Source: Aliarcobacter sp017996075 (GTDB lineage: Bacteria; Campylobacterota; Campylobacteria; Campylobacterales; Arcobacteraceae). Taken from it: a stretch of DNA of 64,000 nucleotides. The translations under genes and the position numbers were made by a program. The notes under the pieces are model-generated. The model did no database searches. It worked only from the letters and a program-made list of their open reading frames with translations, and had not been told where the DNA came from. The number at the start of each line of letters is the position of its first letter. Positions within the stretch are counted from its first letter, which is position 1. Below are positions 41,517 through 50,844 of this stretch, piece after piece. The stretch lies in the NCBI RefSeq assembly GCF_051062515.1, contig NZ_JAMXEK010000005.1; one strand, written 5' to 3'.

Positions 41517-42869
41517 TTATCTTGGAATTTTTGGCATTCCATTTGCTCCTACTTGAGAAAGCATATTATGTAAACCTTTCATTCCACCTTTACTTGAAAG
41601 CTGTTTTGCCATCTTTGAAGCACTCTTAAACTGTTTTAAAATCTTATTTACTTGAACTTCACCAAGCCCAGCCCCAGTAGAAATTCTTTTTTTTCTACTA
41701 GGATTTAATAAATCTGGATTTTCTCTCTCTTTTGGAGTCATAGAACCAATTAAAGCTTTAATTCTTTTTATCTCAACAGAGTTTTCAAAATCCATATCTT
41801 TTAAAGCAGGCATAGCACTACTTAATCCTGGAATCATTCCAATAATTGACTTTAAACTACCTAACTTACTCATCATTTGTAGCTGCTCTAAAAAGTCATT
41901 AAAGTTGAATTCACCTTTTTTGATTTTTTTACTAACTTCTTTTGCTTTTTTCTCATCAAAAATTGTTGATGTTTTTTCAGCAAGACCAGCAATATCTCCA
42001 AGTCCCAAAAGTCTTGAAACTATTCTATCTGGAATAAAAACTTCCAAATCTGGCATTTTTTCACCAATACCAATAAATCTCAAAGGAACTTCAACTTGAC
42101 TTGCAATACTTAAAGCAACACCACCTTTCGTATCACCATCATACTTTGATAAAATAACTCCATCTATTCCAATTTTCTCTTTAAATGTAATAGCTGTTTT
42201 AGTTGCATCGTGTCCTGTTAATGAATCTGCAACATAAAAAATCTCATTTGGATTAACTGCATTTTTAATCTCTTTTAGCTCATTCATAAGCTCTTCATCA
42301 ATTGCTAATCTTCCAGCAGTATCTAGTAAAACAACATCATAATGCTCTTTTTTTGCTTTTTCAATAGCACTTTTTGCAATTTTTACAGGATTTTTTTCTG
42401 TATCATCAAAATATATATCAACTTCTATTGAAGCTGCAATTTGTTTTAGTTGCTCAACCGCTGCAAGTCTTTGTAAATCACAAGCAACAACTAAAACTTT
42501 TTTATTTCTTACTTTAAGATAATTTGCAAGTTTTCCTGTTGTTGTTGTTTTTCCACTTCCTTGAAGACCAGTCATTAAAACAACAGTTGGAGGAGTTGAA
42601 GAGAAAACAAAACCTTGATTTCCATTTGCTGTTAGAGTTCTTTCAAGTTCTTGTTTTAATACTTTTATGAAGTTGTCTTGTCCGATTCCTAATTTTTTTG
42701 TCTCAATTTCAATAGAAGTTAATAAATCTTTTGTAGTTTTATGATGAACATCAGCTTTTAAGAAAGCTTTTTTTAACTCAAGAGTAGCACGATTTAATGA
42801 TGCAACATCGTCTTGATGTCTAATCTTTCCTATTATTCCCTTTAACGAACCAGTTATTGAATCAAACAA
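41517..42869 (-). CDS. ffh: signal recognition particle GTPase Ffh
   Basis: A 450-residue SRP54 protein that targets membrane proteins co-translationally. The G domain has GLQGSGKTTTTGKLA, DTAGRLAIDEELM and SKYDGDTKGGVALS; the C-terminal M domain is Met-rich (LQMMSKLGSLKSIIGMIPGL) and binds 4.5S RNA. The start is TTG 42869, with GGAG 7 bases upstream. It follows a terminator in a 149-base gap, so it probably has its own promoter and heads the ffh-rpsP-khpA-rimM unit. Confidence 0.97.
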   Translation of the reverse strand: MFDSITGSLKGIIGKIRHQDDVASLNRATLELKKAFLKADVHHKTTKDLLTSIEIETKKLGIGQDNFIKVLKQELERTLTANGNQGFVFSSTPPTVVLMTGLQGSGKTTTTGKLANYLKVRNKKVLVVACDLQRLAAVEQLKQIAASIEVDIYFDDTEKNPVKIAKSAIEKAKKEHYDVVLLDTAGRLAIDEELMNELKEIKNAVNPNEIFYVADSLTGHDATKTAITFKEKIGIDGVILSKYDGDTKGGVALSIASQVEVPLRFIGIGEKMPDLEVFIPDRIVSRLLGLGDIAGLAEKTSTIFDEKKAKEVSKKIKKGEFNFNDFLEQLQMMSKLGSLKSIIGMIPGLSSAMPALKDMDFENSVEIKRIKALIGSMTPKERENPDLLNPSRKKRISTGAGLGEVQVNKILKQFKSASKMAKQLSSKGGMKGLHNMLSQVGANGMPKIPR

Positions 42870-42975
42870 AACACAACTCCAATATTTTTTATTTTGAGAT
42901 TTTATTTAATTTTTACTTTAATCTAGTTTAAAATAAAAATTAAATTTAAGTCTTTTTTTAGTTTGTATATTTTTA

Positions 42976-42998
42976 AAAAGCCTATATTCTAGGCTTTT
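42976..42998 (-). terminator. terminator after the RluA-family gene
   Basis: AAAAGCCTA (42976-42984) and TAGGCTTTT (42990-42998) form a 9-bp stem with a TATTC loop. On the minus strand it is followed by a run of T. It separates the waaA/pseudouridine synthase group from ffh. Confidence 0.75.
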
Positions 42999-43018
42999 AG
43001 TTTTTATAGAGCTTAATT

Positions 43019-43771
43019 TTAGCTAAAGTCATACACTTTAAACTCTTTTGGCTCACGTGCCTCAAAAGTATAATCAAAGATTTTTGTAATTTTTGAATGA
43101 AGTAAAACTCTATTTACATTTGAAGCTGTTCTTCCATATATTGCATCTCCAATAATTGGTAATCCAACAAAATTTAAGTGAACTCTAATTTGATGAGTTC
43201 TTCCGCTTTCAATTACTAGTTTTATCTTTGATTTATTTCCTTCTACTAAAAGTGGATAAACCGTTGTTTTTGCATTTTTTCCATTTTTATCAACTTTTGA
43301 TTTAGCAACTCCTCTATCTTTTGTTGTTAAAATTGGTTTGTCTATTACAATCTCTTCTATAACTTTACCTTCAACAATAGCCACATACTCTTTATATACT
43401 TTATTTTGTGCAAACTCTTTTATAGCTTTTTTTTGAAACTCTTCATTTTTTGCAAACATCATAACACCACTTGTCTCTTTATCAAGTCTATTTAGAAGTA
43501 TTACATTTTTAAAAGTTTTTGCAATTTCATCTGCTGTTAAAAATGCTGGTTTGTCAACTACCAAAATATCATCATCTTCAAAAATAACTTTTGTTTTTGC
43601 TAGCTCTTTTACACTAAATTTTGTGTCTTCTTTTATCTCACCACGAGCTATCATTACTTTTTTATCACCAACTTTTACCAAACCTCTGTCAATTAAATCT
43701 TTTGCTTTTGCATTTGATATTCTTTCTTGAATTGCTAGAAGCTTATATGCTTTATCATATCCTACTGCCAT
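43019..43771 (-). CDS. RluA-family RNA pseudouridine synthase
   Basis: A 250-residue pseudouridine synthase. An S4-like N-terminal region (ISNAKAKDLIDRGLVKVGDK) precedes the catalytic domain with ILLNRLDKETSGVMMFAKNE, which holds the catalytic Asp, and SGRTHQIRVHLNFVGLPIIG followed by DAIYG. The exact rRNA or tRNA target cannot be assigned from the sequence. It overlaps waaA by 10 bases. Confidence 0.9.
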   Translation of the reverse strand: MAVGYDKAYKLLAIQERISNAKAKDLIDRGLVKVGDKKVMIARGEIKEDTKFSVKELAKTKVIFEDDDILVVDKPAFLTADEIAKTFKNVILLNRLDKETSGVMMFAKNEEFQKKAIKEFAQNKVYKEYVAIVEGKVIEEIVIDKPILTTKDRGVAKSKVDKNGKNAKTTVYPLLVEGNKSKIKLVIESGRTHQIRVHLNFVGLPIIGDAIYGRTASNVNRVLLHSKITKIFDYTFEAREPKEFKVYDFS

Positions 43772-44910
43772 TTTTTTATCTCCTTTATTATAGGTTCAAA
43801 TGAACCTTCTTTTGTTAATTCTGGTTTTAAAAGAGTATTCGCTTTTTCTAAATACTCTTTTAACTCACTGTTTTCTATTAAATAATAATTGTTTATACAC
43901 TCAAAAAGTGATTTTTGGTTAAAAATATTTTTTCCACTAATAATCACATTTCCAAAAAAAGCAGGCTCGATAGGATTGTGTCCGCCAATCTTTGCAAATG
44001 CTCCACCTAAAATTGCAATATCACTTAGTTCGTAAATATCATTTAAAATTCCCATGACATCTACTAAAACTATATCACTAGAAAAATCCTCTTTATCACT
44101 AAATTTATGAAAACAAAGATTTTTATCTTTTACATAAATTTTAATTAGCTCTTCAACTTTTACAAATCTCTCAGGATGCCTAGGAACAATAATAAGTTTT
44201 CCGAACTCTTTATTATAAGCATTTAAAACAAGCTCTTCTTCACCTTCATGCGTACTTGCTGCAACTATTGTTGTAATATTTGGTTTTTCAAAAAGAGCTT
44301 TTTTGCTAGGAAGCTGTGCTAATTTTATATTTCCAATTACTTCAACACTTCTTGCTCCAAGCTCTTGTAATCTTTGTTTATCAATTTCACTTTGTGCAAA
44401 AACTTTATCTATATTTTTAAAAATTTTTTTATAAAAAAATCTAAACCTAAGATAAGATTTATATGATTTATCAGAAATTCTAGCATTTATAAGTAAAGTT
44501 TTTGCACCTTTTTTTTTGGCAATTAAAAAAAGCATATACCAAAGTTCTGCTTCCATAACTACTAAAACTTTCTGTCTTACTATCCAAAAAGGAAGAAATA
44601 TTTCAAAAGGTAAAAATCTAACATTTTTACAAATAGCTTTTGCTTCATCAAAACCAGTATTTGTAATAACACTAATATTTGATTCCTCTTCAAACTCTTT
44701 TATAAGAGGCTTTATAGCTCTTACTTCACCCATAGAACAAGAGTGAAACCAAACACCAGATTTTTCAAATTTTGGATTGTTTTTTAAGAAAAATTTTGCA
44801 GGAATTGCAAGTTTATATTTTTTACTTTTTGACTTGTAGATTAAATATGGAGTTAAAACAATATAAACTACAAGTAAAATAAAATTATAAAAAAGTGCAA
44901 AAAGGCTCAA
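43762..44910 (-). CDS. waaA: 3-deoxy-D-manno-octulosonic acid transferase WaaA (KdtA)
   Basis: A 382-residue glycosyltransferase that adds Kdo to lipid A precursor at the inner face of the inner membrane. It has an N-terminal membrane anchor, GVWFHSCSMGEVRAIKPLI with the catalytic Glu, STHEGEEELVLNAY, IIVPRHPERF and GGHNPIEPA, all typical. The start is TTG 44910 with AGAGG upstream. Its position between the zinc-ribbon and RluA-family genes matches C. jejuni. Confidence 0.94.
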   Translation of the reverse strand: MSLFALFYNFILLVVYIVLTPYLIYKSKSKKYKLAIPAKFFLKNNPKFEKSGVWFHSCSMGEVRAIKPLIKEFEEESNISVITNTGFDEAKAICKNVRFLPFEIFLPFWIVRQKVLVVMEAELWYMLFLIAKKKGAKTLLINARISDKSYKSYLRFRFFYKKIFKNIDKVFAQSEIDKQRLQELGARSVEVIGNIKLAQLPSKKALFEKPNITTIVAASTHEGEEELVLNAYNKEFGKLIIVPRHPERFVKVEELIKIYVKDKNLCFHKFSDKEDFSSDIVLVDVMGILNDIYELSDIAILGGAFAKIGGHNPIEPAFFGNVIISGKNIFNQKSLFECINNYYLIENSELKEYLEKANTLLKPELTKEGSFEPIIKEIKKWQ

Positions 44911-44911
44911 A

Positions 44912-45640
44912 TTAAGCCTCTGTTACATCTGTTTCTTCTTCGCCTTTATAAAGAATTCTTCCACAATGAAGACAATTTACAATCTCTTCACCTTTTAAAA
45001 CTTCAGCATAAGTTTTATCATTTATCTTAATAAAACAACCATAACAAGCTTGTTGTTTTACAGGAACTACTGCTGTGTCTTTTGCCCATCTTTTAATTTT
45101 TTCATAGAAAGTCAATATTTTTTTATCGAATTGATCTAAAAGTTCATTTCTTTTGTCATAAATTACATTTCTTTCTTGATTAATTGCCTCAATTTCATTA
45201 TCAACAGCAACTTTAATCTCTTTAATATCTTCTTCTTCTGTTTTTAGTTTTTCTTGGAGTTCTTTTAGTTTCTCTTCTTTTGCAACTGTTAATTTATCAA
45301 ATCTTTCTATCTCTTCATTTGCAAAACTTACTTGTTCTTTTGCAATCTCTTCTTCTAACTGTAGAGCTTTTAACTCTTTTTCATTTGTTACTTCTTTATT
45401 CTTTTTAGCGATTTGATCTAGTTTTGTTTTTAACTCTGCTAAATGAATATTATTTTTTGTTCTTTTAGATTTTAACTCATCAATCTCTAAATAAACACTA
45501 TTTATAGAAACTTTTAATGCCTCTGCTGTTTCTACAAAAACGGCTAATTTTGCTTTTTGATTTTCAATTTTTGGGTCAAATTGACTAATACTTGTATCAA
45601 ACTTTGACAAAGCAATTAAATCTTGTAAATATTTATTCAA
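44912..45640 (-). CDS. coiled-coil zinc-ribbon protein, FlgZ (HP0958)-like
   Basis: The protein has 242 residues from TTG 45640, which has AAGGAG 6 bases upstream; the longer frame from 45664 would place that site inside the gene. The first 170 residues form a long antiparallel coiled coil (LEEEIAKEQVSFANEEIERF), and the end is a four-cysteine zinc ribbon (QACYGCFIKI and VNCLHCGRIL). The same architecture is found in H. pylori HP0958 (FlgZ), a chaperone of the flagellar sigma factor RpoN. Whether it keeps that role here is unknown; no RpoN is in the window. Confidence 0.8.
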   Translation of the reverse strand: MNKYLQDLIALSKFDTSISQFDPKIENQKAKLAVFVETAEALKVSINSVYLEIDELKSKRTKNNIHLAELKTKLDQIAKKNKEVTNEKELKALQLEEEIAKEQVSFANEEIERFDKLTVAKEEKLKELQEKLKTEEEDIKEIKVAVDNEIEAINQERNVIYDKRNELLDQFDKKILTFYEKIKRWAKDTAVVPVKQQACYGCFIKINDKTYAEVLKGEEIVNCLHCGRILYKGEEETDVTEA

Positions 45641-45650
45641 TGTTTTCTCC

Positions 45651-46385
45651 TTAAAAAAACTCAAATGGATTTTTTGAAGCTGTTATTATAGCTTTTAATT
45701 TATTTTTTTTCAAATATTCTTCTAGAAGCTCTTCCAAAAGTATATTAAAATGATTTTCACTCTCATAGTGTCTTATGTCAATTAAAGACAATCCTCTAGC
45801 TTTTGCTTCCATAGCATCGTGATATTTAATATCACCTGTTATAAAGCAATCTGCTTTTACCTCATCTATCAAACTCATAGCCGAACCTGTACAAATAGCT
45901 AATGTTTTAATATAATCTTTTGTTTTTACAAATTTTATATTTTTTAAATTTAACTTTTTACTTAAATATTTTAAAAGATCACTAAAACTCATATCTATTT
46001 TTACATTTGCAATAAACTCATTTTGATTTTCAATTTTAAAATCTAAAATCTTCTCAACCACAAATCTATTTAAGTGTGTTTTATCTATATTTGTATGCAT
46101 AGAAATAAGCGATATATCTTTTTTTATAAGCTCTTTTAATATTTTTGAAGAGTATGTATCATAATTTAATCTTTTTAAACCACTAAAAATAAGTGGATGA
46201 TGAGTTATAACCAAAGAGTTTGGCTTTAAATTTTCTACTAAATCTAAATCCAAATCCATACTAAGATATAAATTTTCAAACTCATCTTCAAAGTTTCCTA
46301 CAAGAAGTCCTGAATTATCCCATTTTTCTTGAAGTTCAAAGGGTGAAAGCTCATTTAAGTAGTTATAAATATCTTCTATTTTCAA
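45651..46385 (-). CDS. Nif3-like dinuclear metal center protein
   Basis: The protein has 244 residues from TTG 46385 (AGGAG 7 bases upstream), giving MKIEDIYNYLNELSPFELQE; the ATG at 46406 has no site. Metal ligands of the Nif3/GTP cyclohydrolase I type 2 family are visible: VITHHPLIFSG near residue 60, SMHTNID, and HYESENHFN near the end. The biological role of the family is poorly defined. It lies between glyQ and the zinc-ribbon gene, as in C. jejuni. Confidence 0.88.
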   Translation of the reverse strand: MKIEDIYNYLNELSPFELQEKWDNSGLLVGNFEDEFENLYLSMDLDLDLVENLKPNSLVITHHPLIFSGLKRLNYDTYSSKILKELIKKDISLISMHTNIDKTHLNRFVVEKILDFKIENQNEFIANVKIDMSFSDLLKYLSKKLNLKNIKFVKTKDYIKTLAICTGSAMSLIDEVKADCFITGDIKYHDAMEAKARGLSLIDIRHYESENHFNILLEELLEEYLKKNKLKAIITASKNPFEFF

Positions 46386-46468
46386 TAAATTACTCCTATT
46401 GTTCATCTCACAACAATCTAGCTCATTTCATTCGCTACGATTGATACACTTCGTTAGTTTGCACCAGC

Positions 46469-46500
46469 CTTTTGTGAAAGTTCTTAACTTTCTACAAAAG
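46469..46500. other. bulged hairpin between glyQ and the Nif3-like gene
   Basis: CTTTTGT pairs with ACAAAAG and GAAAGTT with AACTTTC, with one bulged T and a CTT loop. No T-run follows on the minus strand. The adjoining 46410-46468 has visibly more G and C than other gaps in the window. It may be a weak terminator for glyQ or part of a dispersed intergenic repeat. Confidence 0.45.
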
Positions 46501-46519
46501 TCAAAAAATGCTAAAAGAG

Positions 46520-47401
46520 TTAGCCCCTAACTCTTTCTTGACGCATTTTTTCCTGTTCTTTATACATAACTGCGCATGCTTGTGCAAGCTCTCTCACTTT
46601 TAATATATAGTTTTGTCTCTCAGTTACACTTATAGCTTTTCGTGCATCCAAAGTATTAAATGCATGGCTTGCTATCATACATTGATCATATGCAGGAAGT
46701 GGAAGTTGTGCTTCTAAACAAGCTTTACACTCATTAAAAGCCTCTTCAAAATCTCTAAATAGTTTTGTTGTATTTGCTACTTCAAAATTATATTTTGAGA
46801 ATTGATATTCACCTTCTTTGTGAACATCTGCATAAGTTGTAATTCCATGTTTATTTTCATTCCAAACAATATCAAAAACAGAATCAACACCTTGAAGATA
46901 CATAGCAAGTCTTTCTGTACCATAAGTAATTTCAACAGCAACAGGATCACAAGCCAAACCTCCAACTTGTTGGAAATATGTAAATTGTGTAACTTCCATT
47001 CCATCAAGCCAAACTTCCCATCCAAGTCCCCAAGCTCCTAAAGTTGGTGATTCCCAGTTATCTTCTACAAATCTAACATCGTGACGGCTTAAATCAAGCC
47101 CTAAATATTCTAACGATTTTAAATATAAATCTTGAATATTCTCTAAACTTGGTTTTATTAAAACTTGAAACTGATAGTATGCACCTAGCCTATTTGGATT
47201 TTCTCCATATCTTCCATCTGTTGGACGCCTGCTAGGTGCTACATAAGCAACACTCCAAGGAGTTGAGTCTAAGCTTCTTAAAAGTGTTGCTGGATGAAAA
47301 GTTCCAGCACCTGCTGGTATATCATAAGGCTGAACAATATTGCAACCCTCATTCGCCCAAAATTCTTGAAGTTTTAATAACATTTGTGAAAAAGTAAGCA
47401 T
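46520..47401 (-). CDS. glyQ: glycyl-tRNA synthetase alpha subunit
   Basis: A 293-residue alpha chain of the heterotetrameric GlyRS. It has MLTFSQMLLKLQEFWANEGC, AYVAPSRRPTDGRYGENPNR and TPWSVAYV, which form the class II active site. The beta subunit gene glyS is not in this window, as in other Campylobacterota where the two are apart. Confidence 0.97.
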   Translation of the reverse strand: MLTFSQMLLKLQEFWANEGCNIVQPYDIPAGAGTFHPATLLRSLDSTPWSVAYVAPSRRPTDGRYGENPNRLGAYYQFQVLIKPSLENIQDLYLKSLEYLGLDLSRHDVRFVEDNWESPTLGAWGLGWEVWLDGMEVTQFTYFQQVGGLACDPVAVEITYGTERLAMYLQGVDSVFDIVWNENKHGITTYADVHKEGEYQFSKYNFEVANTTKLFRDFEEAFNECKACLEAQLPLPAYDQCMIASHAFNTLDARKAISVTERQNYILKVRELAQACAVMYKEQEKMRQERVRG

Positions 47402-47402
47402 C

Positions 47403-47633
47403 TTATTTTATTCCTAACTCTTTATTTAATTTCTCTTTGTCAAAACCGCATATCCAAACATCTCCAACCAAAAAAACTGGAGCACCTTTACATCTTTTTT
47501 GACAATCATATAAGGCTTTTTTATTTTTTGTTAAGTCAATTTGATTAAATTTCAGTTTTCGACTTTTTAAGTAGCTAATAGCCTCTTGGCACCATTTACA
47601 GTTTGGTAAAGTAAATAGTGCAATTGGCTTCAA
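47403..47633 (-). CDS. glutaredoxin-like protein
   Basis: A 76-residue thioredoxin-fold protein with a CKWC active site (residues 13-16) and GAPVF as the cis-proline loop. The size is that of NrdH/glutaredoxin-like proteins; the glutathione-binding features are not clear. The start is TTG 47633, two bases after purE. Its redox partner is unknown. Confidence 0.82.
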   Translation of the reverse strand: MKPIALFTLPNCKWCQEAISYLKSRKLKFNQIDLTKNKKALYDCQKRCKGAPVFLVGDVWICGFDKEKLNKELGIK

Positions 47634-47635
47634 GA

Positions 47636-48130
47636 TTATAAAATCACTTCAATATCTTTTGAATCACTCTCAACGGCTTTTGCTTTTACAATTCTGTCTT
47701 CTTTTAGTTTTATTGCTAAATCTTTATCGCTAATTGCTAAAATTTGCATTGCTAAATAAGCAGCATTTATTGCACCTGCTTTTCCTAAAGCAACAGTTGC
47801 AACTGGCATACCAGCTGGCATTTGAACAGTTGAAAGCATAGCATCCATACCATCCATTGCACCACCTTTCATAGGAACTCCAATAATTGGTTTTGTTGTA
47901 GTAGCTGCTAATGCACCAGCCAAATGAGCCGCCATTCCAGCTGCTGCTATAAATGCAATAGCACCTTTTTCTTCAGCTTCTTTTACATACTCTTTTGTTC
48001 TTTCAGGACTTCTATGAGCAGAAGAGATAATTAACTCATATTTTACTTTGAATTGCTCAAAAGTATCTGCACAATTTTTCATAATTTCATAATCTGATTT
48101 ACTACCCATAATTATTGATACAAATTTCAT
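47636..48130 (-). CDS. purE: N5-carboxyaminoimidazole ribonucleotide mutase PurE
   Basis: The 164-residue class I PurE converts N5-CAIR to CAIR in purine synthesis. SKSDYEIMKNC, SSAHRSPERTKEYV with the catalytic His, and GVPMKGGAMDGMDAMLSTVQ are conserved. It lies between a glycosyltransferase-like gene and the glutaredoxin gene. Confidence 0.95.
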   Translation of the reverse strand: MKFVSIIMGSKSDYEIMKNCADTFEQFKVKYELIISSAHRSPERTKEYVKEAEEKGAIAFIAAAGMAAHLAGALAATTTKPIIGVPMKGGAMDGMDAMLSTVQMPAGMPVATVALGKAGAINAAYLAMQILAISDKDLAIKLKEDRIVKAKAVESDSKDIEVIL

Positions 48131-48169
48131 TTTTATTCCTATTTATTTATTTTTAAAAGTCTGATTATA

Positions 48170-49426
48170 TCAAAAACTTTCTAAGACTTTTACAATCTTA
48201 TCTATCTTGAGTTTTTTCCACTCTTCAAATTTATTTATAGTCAAACTATCATTCTCATAGATAAATTTTGATAGATTTTTAGAACTATCTTTTACAAAAA
48301 TTGTTTTTGTACATTTGTAATATTTAAGCTGCTCTTCATACTCTTTAAAAGTTGCTATACAAACTGTTGGTATCATAAAACAATCTGCTATGTGAAGTGC
48401 TGATGTATAAGCAGTAATTAGCTTATCGCAAGATGAAACTATATATATAAAATCTTCGATAGATTTTGAATAAGATGATAAATCCAAGAAATTATCGGCT
48501 TTTATTTTACTATCAATCAATAATGTTGAAACAATAGTATAATCATCTAACTTATCTATCAAATTTTTTAAAATCTCAATAGCAAAGTTTTGAGGAATAG
48601 ATTTGTTTATATTTGCACTATAAGGATGAAAAAGTAGAAGTTTTCCCCTTTGTTTACTCTCTTGTATCTTTTGTTTTAAACCTTTTGTTAGTTCAAAATG
48701 ATCTGTTTTTAACTGTGAGAATTTTTCTAAATCTGATATTTTTTTATAATCTATCCCAAATTTAAAAAGCCAAGCATCTACTGGATTTATATCTAAGATT
48801 TTTGTAATATCAATACTGTTGTCAACAAAATAGTCATATTCGCAAATAGTTTTGCTATTTATTGCAAGAGGTAGAATTTCGTTTATATAATCTTGAGTTG
48901 CATATATACTTTTATCTCTATTGTAATAACTATTATTTGAAGCTTTTATATATACATCAAGTTTTACTACTTTGTATATCTCTTTTAATTTATTATAAAA
49001 AATTCTAAGTGCAGCCATTCCGCTTATCATTTGGCTAATACTACTTCCCAAAGTTCCAATAATAGCAACTTTTATACTAGTTTTATGAAAACTTTTTAGT
49101 TGATTTAAAAAATTCTGCTCTTTTAACTCCAAAAATCTTAAATCTTTAAGCTCCAATCTCTCTATGCTTTCATTTTCAATAATTACACCTAGTTGAGTGG
49201 GAAATGATGGATTCTTTACTACACTTTGCTCGTTTATAATTTTTGCATTGTATTTATTTTTATCAACTTTTGCAAAAATATCTTTTAAGTCATTAAAATC
49301 ATCATAAGTTGTAAGATATATTGTCTCATTTTCTATTCCAATAGGCGCTTTAAACCTATTGTATTTTAAAATTGTTCCGTCTGTTATTTTAATATTAATG
49401 CTATTTGTGGCTCTAAAAAAAATCAT
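48170..49426 (-). CDS. putative glycosyltransferase of the heptosyltransferase-like (GT9) type
   Basis: A 418-residue protein. The C-terminal half has a GT-B-like fold pattern: KLLLFHPYSANINKSIPQNF and SSCDKLITAYTSALHIADCF followed by MIPTVCIATF, similar to the nucleotide-sugar side of GT9 enzymes. The N-terminal 130 residues do not resemble known domains. The catalytic motif of true heptosyltransferases is not clear, so substrate and activity are open. It lies between the U32 gene and purE with tight spacing. Confidence 0.55.
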   Translation of the reverse strand: MIFFRATNSINIKITDGTILKYNRFKAPIGIENETIYLTTYDDFNDLKDIFAKVDKNKYNAKIINEQSVVKNPSFPTQLGVIIENESIERLELKDLRFLELKEQNFLNQLKSFHKTSIKVAIIGTLGSSISQMISGMAALRIFYNKLKEIYKVVKLDVYIKASNNSYYNRDKSIYATQDYINEILPLAINSKTICEYDYFVDNSIDITKILDINPVDAWLFKFGIDYKKISDLEKFSQLKTDHFELTKGLKQKIQESKQRGKLLLFHPYSANINKSIPQNFAIEILKNLIDKLDDYTIVSTLLIDSKIKADNFLDLSSYSKSIEDFIYIVSSCDKLITAYTSALHIADCFMIPTVCIATFKEYEEQLKYYKCTKTIFVKDSSKNLSKFIYENDSLTINKFEEWKKLKIDKIVKVLESF

Positions 49427-49427
49427 T

Positions 49428-50717
49428 TTATTCTATATTTTCGCCAATATTTTCTACTCTAAACATAGTAAGATATGGTAGTTTACAAGGAAGTTGTATT
49501 TTATTTACATTTCCACTATGAACACTTTCAAGCTCTTTGTTTGTATCTGTTAAAATCTTTTTAAAGTTTATATAATACAAACCATCTTCTTTTTTAAAAA
49601 CTTTACCAATTTCATTTTCGCAAGTATCCAAAACTGTGTTGTGTGGAGTAAATATCTCTATATCTTCATTTGGATAGACTTTATATTTACACAAAAAGTG
49701 ATGTTCATCTTCTGTTACAAGTCCTGTTACTTCATAGCTTCCTTTGCTTAAAGCATAATCGTGATTTTGAGAATCTGTTTTCTCAAATGGTTTGTGAATT
49801 AAATATGCATCAGTAAAGCCTCTATTTTTTGTAGTATGTAACTCTTTTTGATATTTTTCTGGTTCAAATTTACCAGCATAATAGTCATCAATAGCTTCTC
49901 TATATGCTTTTGCTGTAACTGCAGCATAGTATGGAGATTTTGTTCTTCCTTCAATTTTTAAACTATCCACAGCACCACTATCAAGAATCTCTTGTATGTG
50001 AGAAGCTAGATTCATATCTTTTGAGTTAAAAATATATGTTCCAACTCCTGGTTCTTCTTCTAGTCTAAACAAACTTCCATGTTCATCATTTCCAGCATAT
50101 AAAGTGTATTCAAATCTACAATCATTTGCACAACTTCCACGATTAGGAACTCTTCCCATTTGAACTGCACTAATTAAACATCTACCACTATATGCAAAAC
50201 ACATAGAGCCATGAACAAAAATCTCTATTTCCATATCTGGAAGATGTTTTTTTATCTCCATCACATCTTTTAGTGAGATTTCTCTTGCCACAACTATTCT
50301 TTTTACTCCCATATCCCAAAAAACTTGAGCATCAAGATAATTTAAAACATTTGCTTGAGTTGATAGATGTATATCAATCTGAGGTGCAATCTCTCTACAA
50401 AGTCTTACAACTCCAGGAGCTGCAACAATAAAAGCATCTGGTTTTAACTCTGCCATTTTTTTAATATGTGTTTTTAAAAGCTCAATTTGAGAGTTAAATG
50501 GAAAACCATTAATTGTAGCATATACTTTTTTTCCTCTTTCGTGAGCATAATCTATTGCTTCTTTAAAAGTTTCATATGTGAACTCTTTACTAGCTCTTAT
50601 TCTTAAACTAAAATGACTAACTCCACCATAAACCGCATCTGCTCCATATTTTATAGCTATTTTTAATTTTTCTAAATTTCCAGCAGGTGAGAGTAACTCA
50701 ACTTTTTGCTTACTCAT
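49428..50717 (-). CDS. U32 family protein, TrhP-like (tRNA U34 hydroxylation)
   Basis: A 429-residue member of the U32 'peptidase' family. KVELLSPAGNLEKLKIAIKY at the start, IFVHGSMCFAYSGRCLIS and VDSLKIEGRTKSPYYAAVTA are diagnostic, with the cluster of cysteines around GRVPNRGSCANDCRFEY. In E. coli and Bacillus, TrhP-type U32 proteins make 5-hydroxyuridine at tRNA position 34 using prephenate; I infer the same role by family. Confidence 0.88.
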   Translation of the reverse strand: MSKQKVELLSPAGNLEKLKIAIKYGADAVYGGVSHFSLRIRASKEFTYETFKEAIDYAHERGKKVYATINGFPFNSQIELLKTHIKKMAELKPDAFIVAAPGVVRLCREIAPQIDIHLSTQANVLNYLDAQVFWDMGVKRIVVAREISLKDVMEIKKHLPDMEIEIFVHGSMCFAYSGRCLISAVQMGRVPNRGSCANDCRFEYTLYAGNDEHGSLFRLEEEPGVGTYIFNSKDMNLASHIQEILDSGAVDSLKIEGRTKSPYYAAVTAKAYREAIDDYYAGKFEPEKYQKELHTTKNRGFTDAYLIHKPFEKTDSQNHDYALSKGSYEVTGLVTEDEHHFLCKYKVYPNEDIEIFTPHNTVLDTCENEIGKVFKKEDGLYYINFKKILTDTNKELESVHSGNVNKIQLPCKLPYLTMFRVENIGENIE

Positions 50718-50826
50718 AAAATTCCTTTGATTGTTTTTAATAAATTTTTTTGATTAAAATTAAGTTTAGATTATATCTATTTTTTAATAAATATTTAGAT
50801 TTGAAGAATTATTTAAAGTAAAGCAA

Positions 50827-50844
50827 GAGAGCTTAAAAGCTCTC
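50827..50844 (-). terminator. hairpin at the end of the second chemoreceptor gene
   Basis: GAGAGCTT and AAGCTCTC form an 8-bp stem around two bases that includes the chemoreceptor stop codon. Downstream on the minus strand is T-rich (CTTGCTTTACTTT) without a solid T-run. Probable weak terminator. Confidence 0.55.

Noticed and set aside
46410..46470. Possible tRNA or small RNA gene in the GC-richer gap
   Set aside because: No acceptor stem, T-loop GTTCRANYC or anticodon arm can be laid out.
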